Shown here in pieces: positions 1-8,893 of a stretch of DNA of 64,000 bases (within the stretch, counting starts at the first letter, position 1; the number at the start of each line of letters is the position of its first letter). The stretch spans positions 31,828-95,827 of the forward strand of contig NZ_JAPSLK010000032.1 in the NCBI RefSeq assembly GCF_031180885.1, read 5' to 3'. The notes under the pieces are model-generated. The model searched no databases. It was not told where the DNA came from and was given only the letters and a program-made list of their open reading frames with translations. The stretch is from Saccharothrix sp. (GTDB lineage: Bacteria; Actinomycetota; Actinomycetes; Mycobacteriales; Pseudonocardiaceae). A program made the position numbers and the translations under genes.

Positions 1-1969
1 CGGGGTCCTGCACCGGCCCACCGGCCAGCACCGAGAACCCCAGCCGCCACGGACCGTCCAACGCGTCCCGCGCCTCCCGGACCCGCCCGCGCAGGAACCA
101 GTACCAGGCCAACGCCCGAGCCGCGCCCGCGTCACCCGCCACGGCCGCCCGCAGGTTCGCCGCGTCGGCGTCCAACCGCGCCAACCACCGCAGCTGGTCT
201 GGACCGCGCAGCTCAGGCCCGGCCCGCTCGGCCAACGCCCGGTAGTGGTCCGCGTGCCGCGCCCGCACCGCGTCCCACTCACCCGCCTCGACCAGCCGCT
301 CACGCCCGTAATCGGCCACCGACTCCAACAACCGGTACCGCACCCGATCGCCGGGCGACACCACCACCAGCGACCGGTCGACCAGCTTGCTCAGGCTCTC
401 CAGCACGTCATCCACGCCGTCCCCCGCGCAGATCGCCTCGGCCGCCTCCAGATCACACCCCTCGACCACCACCGCCAGCCGCCGCAACACCGCCCGCTCA
501 GCCGGCCCGAGCAGGTCCCAACTCCAGTCGATCATCGCCCGCAAGGCCCGCTGCCGGGCCGGCGCGTCCCGAGGCCCGCCGGACAACACCCGAAACCGGT
601 CGTCCAACCGCTCAAGCAGCCCTTCGACCCCCAGCGCCCGCACCCGGGTCGCCGCCAACTCCAACGCCAACGGCAACCCGTCCAGCCGCCCGCAGATCCG
701 CTCGACGACGGCTCGGTTCCCGGCCGTCACCGAGAACCCCGGCACCGCCGCCGAAACCCGTTCCGCGAACAACCGCACCGCATCCGCAGGTTCCAGCGGC
801 GGCACCACCCAGACGCTCTCGCCGGCGATCCCCAACGGCTCCTGACTGGTCGCCAACACCCGCAACCCCGGCACCGCCCGCAACAGCCGCGCCACCACCC
901 CGGCAACCGCCCCCACCAGCCGCTCGCAGTTGTCCAGCACCAGCAAGACGTCCCGCCCCCGAAACGCCTCCGCGACCCGATCCACCAGCCCAGCGGCCAA
1001 ACCGGGCGCAACCTCCTCCCGCACCCCCACCACAGCCGCCACCGCCCCGGCCACCCGGTCACCCTCGACCCCGTCACCGTCGACGCGGTCCAGTCCGGCC
1101 AGCTCGACCAGCCACACCCCGTCCGCCACGCCGGGAACCAGCGACCGCGCCACCTCCACCGCGAGGCTGGTCTTCCCCACCCCGCCCGGCCCCGTCAACG
1201 TCACCAGCCGCGACGACCCCAGCAGCGCCGACACCGACGCCACCGCCCCCGCCCGCCCCACCAACGACGTCACCGGCGCGGGCAGGTTCGTCCGCGGCCG
1301 CTCCACCTCGTGCCGCAGCAGAGCCCGCTGCAACTCCACCAACTCAGGCCCCGGCGCCAGCCCCTGCTCCTCCGCCAGCACCCGCCGGTAAGCCGCGAAG
1401 CTCTCCAGCGCCGCCACCTGCTGCCCACCCAGGTACAGCGACCGCATGTGCAGGCCCCGCAACCGTTCCCGCACCGGGTGCCGCGCCACCTCCTCCGCCA
1501 GCGACACCGGCCGCCCGGCAGCCAACAACGCCTCAGCCCGGTCCTCCACGACCGCCAGCCGCTCCAAAGCCGCCCGTTCCGCGAACCCCACCGCGAACGG
1601 TTCCGCCCCGAACTCCGCCAGCGGCTCACCCCGCCACAGCGCCAGCGCCTCGTCGAACGAACCCGCCGCAGCCAACTCCCGGAACGCCACCACGTCCAGC
1701 CACGAGTACCGCACCGCGTACCCCGGCGGCTCCCACACCACCGCGTCCCGCCCCAACACCTTCCGCAAAGCGGACACCTTGGTCTGCAACGTGTTCCTGT
1801 CCGGCGGGTGCGCGCCCCACAGCGCCGCGCCCAGCGCGTCCACCGGCACCGGCCGGCCCTCGGCGACCAGCAGCCGCGCGAGCAGCGCCCGCACCTTCGC
1901 CTCCGGCACCCGCACCGGGGTCCCGTCCGCCGTCCACACCGCCAGGGGACCCAGCACGCCGAATCGCAC
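1..1969 (-). CDS. AfsR/SARP-type transcriptional activator with NB-ARC ATPase domain (3' part beyond window)
   Basis: Translating the minus strand from a GTG at 1969 gives an open frame of 656 codons that runs off the window edge, so the C-terminus is missing. The first ~240 residues match the SARP family: a winged-helix DNA-binding domain beginning MRFGVLGPLAV, then an all-helical bacterial transcriptional activation domain. From about residue 255 an AP-ATPase (NB-ARC) module follows, with Walker A GPGGVGKTSLA, a Walker B-like LLVLDNCE and a GLPLALELAA box. The missing end would probably carry TPR repeats. SARPs are pathway-specific activators that bind direct repeats overlapping -35 regions. 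It is divergent from the reductase gene at 2055, and 11-bp-phased repeats begin 2 bp from its start codon. The target pathway is not visible here. The family call is firm; the start is likely. Confidence 0.9.
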   Translation of the reverse strand, partial: MRFGVLGPLAVWTADGTPVRVPEAKVRALLARLLVAEGRPVPVDALGAALWGAHPPDRNTLQTKVSALRKVLGRDAVVWEPPGYAVRYSWLDVVAFRELAAAGSFDEALALWRGEPLAEFGAEPFAVGFAERAALERLAVVEDRAEALLAAGRPVSLAEEVARHPVRERLRGLHMRSLYLGGQQVAALESFAAYRRVLAEEQGLAPGPELVELQRALLRHEVERPRTNLPAPVTSLVGRAGAVASVSALLGSSRLVTLTGPGGVGKTSLAVEVARSLVPGVADGVWLVELAGLDRVDGDGVEGDRVAGAVAAVVGVREEVAPGLAAGLVDRVAEAFRGRDVLLVLDNCERLVGAVAGVVARLLRAVPGLRVLATSQEPLGIAGESVWVVPPLEPADAVRLFAERVSAAVPGFSVTAGNRAVVERICGRLDGLPLALELAATRVRALGVEGLLERLDDRFRVLSGGPRDAPARQRALRAMIDWSWDLLGPAERAVLRRLAVVVEGCDLEAAEAICAGDGVDDVLESLSKLVDRSLVVVSPGDRVRYRLLESVADYGRERLVEAGEWDAVRARHADHYRALAERAGPELRGPDQLRWLARLDADAANLRAAVAGDAGAARALAWYWFLRGRVREARDALDGPWRLGFSVLAGGPVQDP

Positions 1970-1970
1970 G

Positions 1971-2011
1971 ACCTGAAGTCAACCAGCAGCGGACCCGCAG
2001 TGAACCCGCAG
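1971..2011. promoter_or_regulatory. Candidate SARP operator: four direct repeats with 11-bp period
   Basis: Four 8-bp units lie exactly 11 bp apart: acctgaag (1971-1978), accagcag (1982-1989), acccgcag (1993-2000) and acccgcag (2004-2011). The last two are identical, the second has one mismatch and the first has two. SARP proteins are known to bind heptamer-like direct repeats spaced one helical turn apart, just upstream of a -10 element. The array fills the gap between the SARP gene and the divergent reductase gene. A weak -10-like gacaac lies about 8 bp beyond the last repeat on the reductase side. Function is inferred from position and phasing. Confidence 0.6.
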
Positions 2012-2054
2012 CGCCCGCCGACAACCTGGTCCCGACACCGAACGAAGGAGCAAC

Positions 2055-2918
2055 ATGAGCACGCCGCTGACCTTGATCGGCCTCGGCCCCATGGGGCAGG
2101 CCATGGTCCGCAAGTTCCTCGCCGCCGGCCACCCGGTCACCGTCTGGAACCGCACCGCGAGCCGCGCCGACGCCCTGGTCGAGCAGGGCGCCACCCGCGC
2201 CGGCACCCCGCAGGCCGCCGTCGACGCGGCCAAGCTGGTCCTGCTCAGCCTGACCGACTACGCCGCGATGCACGAGATCCTGGGCGAGGTCGACCTGGCC
2301 GGGAAGACCGTCGTCAACCTCAGCTCCGACACCCCGGACAAGACCCTGAAGGCCGCCGCCTGGCTCGCCGAGCGGGGCGCGGAACTGCTGGTGGGCGGGG
2401 TGATGGCGCCCGCGCCGATGGTCGGCGAGGAGGGCGCGTACATCTTCTACAGCGGCCCGAAGGACGTGTTCGAGGCGCACAAGGACGTGCTGGCGGTCAT
2501 CGGCCGGCCGGACTACCTCGGGGAGGACCACTCCCTGGCGCAGCTGTTCTACCAGGCGCAGCTCGACTACTTCCTGACCGCGCTGGCCGGTGTCCTGCAC
2601 AGCGTGGCCCTGGTGAAGACCGCCGGCGTCCCGGCCGCCGCGTTCGCCCCGTACCTGCGGGACAACCTGGACTCGATCGCGATGTACCTGGACGAGACCG
2701 TGCAGGCGGTCGACTCGGGCGAACATCCGGGCGACGAGGCGAACATCCTCATGATGGGCGCGACCGCCGACCACATCGTCGGGGCCAGCGACGCGACCGG
2801 ACTGGACGCCGAACTGCCGAGGGCGGTCCAGTCGCTCTACCGGCGCGGCATCGAGGCCGGGCTCGGTCGCAGCAGCTGGACCGCCCTCTACGAAGTGATC
2901 AACGGCAAGCGGAATTAA
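2055..2918 (+). CDS. NAD(P)-dependent oxidoreductase, imine reductase / beta-hydroxyacid dehydrogenase family
   Basis: A 287-residue protein. The N-terminal Rossmann domain carries GLGPMGQAM at residues ~9-17 and WNRTASRAD at the end of beta-2, typical of NADPH-linked enzymes. The C-terminal half is helical and contains AQLDYFLTALAGVL, placing an Asp where imine reductases have their catalytic acid. The Lys of true 3-hydroxyisobutyrate dehydrogenases was not found, so reduction of a cyclic imine or related C=N/C=O substrate is the better guess. ATG 2055 is preceded by the Shine-Dalgarno gaaggag. The gene lies divergently beside a SARP activator across a repeat array and is its obvious candidate target. 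Its stop overlaps that of the convergent phosphatase gene by 4 bp. The natural substrate is unknown. Confidence 0.8.
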   Translation: MSTPLTLIGLGPMGQAMVRKFLAAGHPVTVWNRTASRADALVEQGATRAGTPQAAVDAAKLVLLSLTDYAAMHEILGEVDLAGKTVVNLSSDTPDKTLKAAAWLAERGAELLVGGVMAPAPMVGEEGAYIFYSGPKDVFEAHKDVLAVIGRPDYLGEDHSLAQLFYQAQLDYFLTALAGVLHSVALVKTAGVPAAAFAPYLRDNLDSIAMYLDETVQAVDSGEHPGDEANILMMGATADHIVGASDATGLDAELPRAVQSLYRRGIEAGLGRSSWTALYEVINGKRN

Positions 2919-4420
2919 ACGCTGTTAAGGCCGGGGTTGCGGTCCTCCACCACAAAGGACTTCAGGGTGGTGGCCGCGGCCCCGGGAGTGCGCACCGCGG
3001 GCAACGTGCGGAAGTCCGCGCGCATTTCCCGCGCGGTGAACCGGGTCCGCACGTACCCGCGCCGCCGGCTGTGCAGCTTGATGTGCGGGTTGAGCCGGAG
3101 CTGGGTCTGGTCCACGGTGTCGTTGCCGTCGCCGCCGGAGGTGACGGACGTGCAGACCAGCTCCGTCCCGACGGTCCGCGACGACGCCGGGTCGTTCCAG
3201 TCGGCCTTGATGTCGGCGGCGTAGTGGGCGTGCACGTCACCGGTCAGCACGACGGTGTTGCGCACGCCCGCGTCGACCCAGCCGCGGGTGATCCGGTCGC
3301 GCGAGGCCAGGTAGCCGTCCCACCCGTCCATCGAGACCTCCTTCACCGGGCCGTCCTTGCGGTCGCGCTCGGCGAAGAAGACCTGCTGGCCCAGGACGTC
3401 CCAGCGGGCGCGGGACCGGCGGAACCCGTCCAGCAGCCACGCCTCCTGCTCCGCGCCGGTGATGCTGCGGGTCGGGTTGCCCGCCTCGGTGCACGTCTTC
3501 CAGCCGTCGCCGCACGCCTGGTCGTCGCGGTACTGGCGGGTGTCGAGCATGTGGAAGTTGGCCAGCGCGCCCCACTGGACCCGGCGGTAGAGCTGCATGT
3601 CGACGCCGTTCGGGCGGGCGGACCGGCGCAGCGGCATGTTCTCGTAGTACGCCTGGAACGCCGCCGCGCGCCGGTCGAGGAAGCTCGGGTCCGGCTGCTC
3701 GGGCACCTCGTCCGCCCAGTTGTTCTCGAGTTCGTGATCGTCCCAGACGACCAGCCACGGGGCGGCGGCGTGCGCGAACTGGAGGTCCGCGTCGGTCTTG
3801 TACTGGGCGTGGCGGAGCCGGTAGTCGGCGAGGGTGCGGGTCTCCGGGCCGACCACGGTGCGCACGTCGGCCGCCTTGGCCGCGTACTCGTACTGGTAGT
3901 CGCCCAGGTGCAGGACCAGGTCCGGGTCGTCCTCGGCGAGGCGGCGGTAGGCGGTGAAGTAGCCCTCGCCGTAGTGCGCGCAGGAGGCGAAGCACATGGT
4001 CAGGTCCTGCACCTCCCACGGCGCGGGCGCGGTGCGGGTGCGACCGACCGGCGAGACGTGGTCACCGGCCCGGAACCGGTAGAAGTACTCCGCGCCGGGC
4101 CGCAACCCGAAGGGTTCGACGTGCACGCTGTGCGCGCTGTCCGGCCGCGCGACCTCCGTACCGCGCCGCACGACCCGCCGGAACCGCTCGTCCTCGGCGA
4201 TCTCCCAGTGCACGGGGACCATCCGGTTGGGCATGCCGCCGAGGCCGTCCTCGTTGAGCGGCTTCGGGGCGAGGCGCGTCCAGAGGACGACCCCGTCCGG
4301 CCGCGGGTCGCCGCTGGCCACGCCGAGGGTGAACGGGTCGTCGAGCGTGGGGAAGCCCGCCCCGGCCGTGGCCAGAGCGACACCGCCGATGAGCAGGGTC
4401 CGTCGCGTCACGGTGTTCAT
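2915..4420 (-). CDS. phoD: Secreted PhoD-type alkaline phosphatase/phosphodiesterase
   Basis: A 501-residue protein starting MNTVTRRTLLIGGVALATAG, a twin-arginine-type signal whose RR pair is followed by a hydrophobic stretch and an Ala-rich cleavage region. Export by the Tat pathway fits PhoD enzymes, which fold with Fe/Ca in the cytoplasm before secretion. Visible metallophosphatase motifs are FASCAHYGEG, LHLGDYQYEY, VVWDDHELENNW and LTGDVHAHY, which supply the conserved Asp/His/Asn metal ligands. PhoD enzymes hydrolyse phosphomonoesters and diesters to scavenge phosphate. The length is normal and the gene appears intact. No PHO box was recognised in the upstream region. The gene is convergent with the reductase gene and divergent from groES. 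The family call is firm; the exact substrate is open. Confidence 0.9.
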   Translation of the reverse strand: MNTVTRRTLLIGGVALATAGAGFPTLDDPFTLGVASGDPRPDGVVLWTRLAPKPLNEDGLGGMPNRMVPVHWEIAEDERFRRVVRRGTEVARPDSAHSVHVEPFGLRPGAEYFYRFRAGDHVSPVGRTRTAPAPWEVQDLTMCFASCAHYGEGYFTAYRRLAEDDPDLVLHLGDYQYEYAAKAADVRTVVGPETRTLADYRLRHAQYKTDADLQFAHAAAPWLVVWDDHELENNWADEVPEQPDPSFLDRRAAAFQAYYENMPLRRSARPNGVDMQLYRRVQWGALANFHMLDTRQYRDDQACGDGWKTCTEAGNPTRSITGAEQEAWLLDGFRRSRARWDVLGQQVFFAERDRKDGPVKEVSMDGWDGYLASRDRITRGWVDAGVRNTVVLTGDVHAHYAADIKADWNDPASSRTVGTELVCTSVTSGGDGNDTVDQTQLRLNPHIKLHSRRRGYVRTRFTAREMRADFRTLPAVRTPGAAATTLKSFVVEDRNPGLNSV

Positions 4421-4632
4421 GCGGCTGACCGTCCGCCACGGTGTTGGCGATCAGGTGAACATCAACACTCGCCCAAACGACACTCCCATGAGCGCCACCC
4501 TCCACCCCCACCGTCCCCATCCCCCTCCACCCACCCCACCTCCACCCGCCTCCTCCACCCGAGGGCAAGCAGGGTCACCGCGGCGTGGGTTCCGGGTGGT
4601 CGCCGGGACGAGTGACGGGGGTCGTTGAAGCG

Positions 4633-4659
4633 TTGGCACTCGCGTGGGTAGAGTGCTAG
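4633..4659. promoter_or_regulatory. CIRCE element (HrcA operator) upstream of groES
   Basis: The two arms are ttggcactc at 4633-4641 and gagtgctag at 4651-4659, separated by exactly 9 nt. This matches the CIRCE consensus TTAGCACTC-N9-GAGTGCTAA with only edge deviations. CIRCE is bound by the HrcA repressor and gives heat-inducible groESL expression in actinobacteria. It lies about 100 bp before the groES start. The 4421-4632 stretch before it is C-rich and holds no gene. Confidence 0.92.
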
Positions 4660-4760
4660 ATGCACGGCACCAGCAACCGCCCCGACCCCCGCGACGGCGG
4701 GGTGGCAGGAGCCGTAAACGCAACCTGCCAACGCTTTCGACGACCGTGGAGGTCAGCCCG

Positions 4761-5054
4761 GTGAGCGTGAACATCAAGCCGCTCGAGGACAAGATCGTCG
4801 TCCAGGCCAGCGAGGCCGAGACCACGACCGCTTCCGGCCTCGTGATCCCGGACACCGCGAAGGAGAAGCCCCAGGAGGGCAAGGTCCTCGCGGTCGGTCC
4901 CGGCCGGATCGACGACAAGGGCAACCGCATCCCCGTGGACGTGGCTGTCGGCGACGTCGTCATCTACTCCAAGTACGGCGGCACCGAGGTCAAGTACAAC
5001 GGCGAGGAGTACCTGATCCTCTCCGCCCGCGACGTGCTGGCCGTCATCAACTGA
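4761..5054 (+). CDS. groES: Co-chaperonin GroES (Hsp10)
   Basis: A 97-residue protein beginning [15 protein letters not shown] and ending [11 protein letters not shown], the full length of the Hsp10 family. The mobile loop ([20 protein letters not shown]), the glycine-rich roof segment and the conserved [14 protein letters not shown] strand are all visible. It forms the heptameric lid of the GroEL chamber. GTG 4761 is chosen because it follows a gtggaggtc ribosome-binding site and gives the canonical N-terminus; the open frame continues upstream but would add a non-family extension. It is co-transcribed with groEL1 89 bp downstream under the CIRCE element. Confidence 0.97.
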   Translation: MSVNIKPLEDKIVVQASEAETTTASGLVIPDTAKEKPQEGKVLAVGPGRIDDKGNRIPVDVAVGDVVIYSKYGGTEVKYNGEEYLILSARDVLAVIN

Positions 5055-5075
5055 CGTTCCGGCCGGACACGTGGA

Positions 5076-5120
5076 GAACGCCCCGGCGGCCTCGGTTCAC
5101 CGGGGGCACCCGGGGCGTTC
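5076..5120 (+). other. Intercistronic stem-loop between groES and groEL1
   Basis: A perfect 11-bp stem is formed by gaacgccccgg (5076-5086) and ccggggcgttc (5110-5120) with a 23-nt loop. It lies 21 nt after the groES stop and 23 nt before the groEL1 start. No U-run follows. It could attenuate read-through, act as an mRNA processing or stability element, or set the groES:groEL ratio. Confidence 0.6.
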
Positions 5121-5131
5121 CGCGCATCTGA

Positions 5132-6769
<1,638 letters not shown>

Positions 6770-6798
6770 GCCCGACCGGCTCCACGCCGCTCGAACTC

Positions 6799-6836
6799 GA
6801 AGGGGGCGGCACCCACCCGCGGGTGCCGCCCCCTTC
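6799..6836 (+). terminator. Strong terminator after groEL1
   Basis: A 16-bp perfect stem, gaagggggcggcaccc (6799-6814) and gggtgccgcccccttc (6821-6836), with a 6-nt loop. It lies 30 bp after the groEL1 stop. There is no T-tract, which is usual for high-GC actinobacteria. Confidence 0.85.
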
Positions 6837-7099
6837 GGCGTGCCGGGGCCACACCCGAACGTGCTCGGGGGCGCGCACGCCTGGAACTGTCGTACCCCCG
6901 TGGTTGGCTGTTTCGTAGGGGCGCTCCGAGCGGGGGTACGCCCGCACGAGCCTTCCCACCCGCGCAAACCCCCGCACTGGCACCGGCCTCACGCCAGCCC
7001 GGCACCGGCCTCATGTCGGCCCGGCACCGGCCTCACGCCAGCCCCGGCACCGGCCGCCCTGCGCACCTGCCCACCCCGCATCGCCCGGCCCTGCGCCCC

Positions 7100-7167
7100 G
7101 CTCTGGGCACCGCCCCGCTCTGGGCACCGCCCCGCTCTGGGCACCGCCTTGCTCTGGGCACCGGCCC
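7100..7167. repeat. Tandem repeat, 17-bp unit x4, in the groEL1-whiB3 gap
   Basis: Four contiguous copies of gctctgggcaccgcccc begin at 7100, 7117, 7134 and 7151; the last two differ only at their 3' ends. They sit in a ~500-bp low-complexity stretch (6840-7344) between convergent genes, rich in ggcaccggcc-type words. No believable gene is present: open frames there are Pro/Arg/Ala-rich by-products of composition. A perfect 14-bp palindrome (cctccgg/ccggagg, 7314-7327) lies just past the whiB3 stop. Confidence 0.8.
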
Positions 7168-7344
7168 GCCCCGCACCAGCCAGCCCCGCGCACCGGCCCG
7201 CCTCGCCTCGGCCCGCCCGGCACCGGCCGACCGCGTCCCGCACGGCCCACGCCGCACCGGCCCACCCCACCCCAGCCCCGGACATGGGGAGGGGCGGCGT
7301 GCGGATCGCCGTCCCTCCGGCCGGAGGTGGTCTCCCGGCTCGCG

Positions 7345-7641
7345 TCAGGCCATCGCGGGCTGGCGCTTGCGGGCCTTGATGATGCTGTCCCGTTCGGACT
7401 CCGAGAGACCACCCCAGATCCCGTACGGCTCCTGTACCGCCAGCGCGTGGCGCCGGCACATCTCCAGCACCGGGCACGTCAGGCACACGGCCTTGGCCCG
7501 TGCCTCCCGCCGCGCCCGCGCCGGACCGCGTTCACCGTCCGGGTGGAAGAAGAACGCGCTGTCCATCCCGCGGCACGAGCCGCGCATCTGCCAGTCCCAC
7601 AGGTCGGCGTTGGGACCGGGAAGCCTTCGGGTGTCCGCCAT
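7345..7641 (-). CDS. whiB3: WhiB-family iron-sulfur transcription factor, WhiB3/WhiD type
   Basis: A 98-residue protein with the four WhiB cysteines at C23, C53, C56 and C62 (C-x29-C-x2-C-x5-C), which hold a [4Fe-4S] cluster, followed by the beta-turn motif GIWGGLSESER and a basic tail (KARKR) for DNA contact. Wbl proteins work with the primary sigma factor and respond to redox or NO. Assignment to the WhiB3/WhiD branch rests mainly on context: in M. tuberculosis whiB3 lies beside groEL1 and near sigD. WhiD is needed for late spore maturation in Streptomyces and WhiB3 controls redox and lipid metabolism in mycobacteria. It is convergent with groEL1 and divergent from the MerR gene. Confidence 0.88.
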   Translation of the reverse strand: MADTRRLPGPNADLWDWQMRGSCRGMDSAFFFHPDGERGPARARREARAKAVCLTCPVLEMCRRHALAVQEPYGIWGGLSESERDSIIKARKRQPAMA

Positions 7642-7826
7642 CGAGACCGCCTCCTTGGCCCACTGACGAGAACTGCTCCATTCGGCTTAACGATGATCCA
7701 CCGTAGAACCGCGCCAAAACTTGTTCAAGGGGGTGGGTGGCATAAATGCGGAATTCATTCGATGGGTGATCAGTCGAGGCCACCCCCGGAGTTGCCCGTG
7801 ACGTCAGGTGAACGGACGATGTCAGC

Positions 7827-8852
7827 GTGATGACGCCCCCCGAGCCCACCGCCGCGCCGCCCGACGGTGCCCAGGAAACCGTTGCGGCAGAAGACGATCC
7901 TGCGCATTCGGTGACCCTGTCGGTGGCCGCGGTCGCGCGCCGGCTGGGGGTCGCGCCGGCTACTTTGCGCACGTGGGACCGGCGGTACGGCCTCGGACCC
8001 AGTGATCACACCACCGGGCGACACCGCAAGTACGCACCGCACGACGTGGCCCGCCTGGAGCTGATGCAGCGGGCCCTGCTGCGGGGCGCGTCCAGCGCCG
8101 AGGCGGCCAAGTACGCCCTTGCCACGCCCGTCCCGCAGCCCCGCGTGGTGCGCAAGACCGTGGCCCCGCCGCCCGTGCTGACCGGGGGCGAGTTCGACAC
8201 CGGCTCACCGCCCGCCGGCGGCCGGGGCCTGAAGCTGCCCGGGGCGAGCCGGTTGGCGCGCGGGGTCGGGCGGGCGGCGCTCGCGATGGACTCGGCCGCC
8301 GTCCAGGTGCTGCTCGCCGACTCGATCGCCCAGGACGGCGTGATCGCCACGTGGGACGACGTCGTCCGCCCGGTGCTCGCCGCGATCGCCGCGCGCTGGG
8401 AGCACTCCGGCGCCGGGGTCGAGGTCTCGCACCTGCTGGACGAGTGCGTGCTGGCCGCGATGGTCCGCGCGACCCCGATCGTCGCCGAGCCGCGCAACCA
8501 CCGGCCGGTGCTGCTGGCGTGCATGCCGGAGGAGCGGCACAACCTGCCGCTGTACCCGTTGGCCGCGGTGCTGGCCGAGCGGGGGATCGGCATCCGGCAA
8601 CTCGGCGCCGCGCTGCCGCTGGACGCCCTGGCGTCGGCGGTGCGCCGGACCGCGCCCGCCGCCGTGGTGCTGTGGGCGCAACTGCCGCGTTACGCCGATC
8701 CGGGTGCGGTGACGGCGCTGCCGCGGACCCGGCAGCAGGTGCGGGTGTTCGTCGGCGGACCGGGCTGGGAGCGCGGTGTCGTGCCGTCGCCCGCGGAGCG
8801 GATCAACGGCCTGGCCGAGGCGGCGGACGCCGTCGAACGGGCAGTGTGCTGA
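7827..8852 (+). CDS. MerR-family regulator with CarH/LitR-like cobalamin-binding domain
   Basis: A 341-residue protein from GTG 7827; an adjacent in-frame ATG at 7830 is equally possible. Residues ~30-100 form a MerR winged helix (SVAAVARRLGVAPATLRTWDRRYGL). Residues ~145-225 look like the four-helix cap of B12 photoreceptors, with W191 and then SH at 201-202, where CarH/LitR have W-x9-EH. Residues ~230-335 resemble a Rossmann B12 domain with PEERHNLPL; H238 sits where CarH has its lower cobalt ligand. CarH-type proteins bind adenosylcobalamin and release DNA on illumination. The Glu-to-Ser change leaves it open whether this one binds B12, senses light, or uses another ligand. No carotenoid genes are nearby. 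The domain call is fairly firm; function is inferred. Confidence 0.75.
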   Translation: MMTPPEPTAAPPDGAQETVAAEDDPAHSVTLSVAAVARRLGVAPATLRTWDRRYGLGPSDHTTGRHRKYAPHDVARLELMQRALLRGASSAEAAKYALATPVPQPRVVRKTVAPPPVLTGGEFDTGSPPAGGRGLKLPGASRLARGVGRAALAMDSAAVQVLLADSIAQDGVIATWDDVVRPVLAAIAARWEHSGAGVEVSHLLDECVLAAMVRATPIVAEPRNHRPVLLACMPEERHNLPLYPLAAVLAERGIGIRQLGAALPLDALASAVRRTAPAAVVLWAQLPRYADPGAVTALPRTRQQVRVFVGGPGWERGVVPSPAERINGLAEAADAVERAVC

Positions 8853-8893
8853 ACGCCTCGCCGAGCCGTCAGGTCGTCTGAAGACTGCATACA

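Noticed and set aside
245..4615. A 1456-codon plus-strand open frame spanning the SARP, reductase and phosphatase region
   Set aside because: It is a by-product of high GC: Pro/Arg/His-rich, no domains, and antisense or out of frame to three clear genes.
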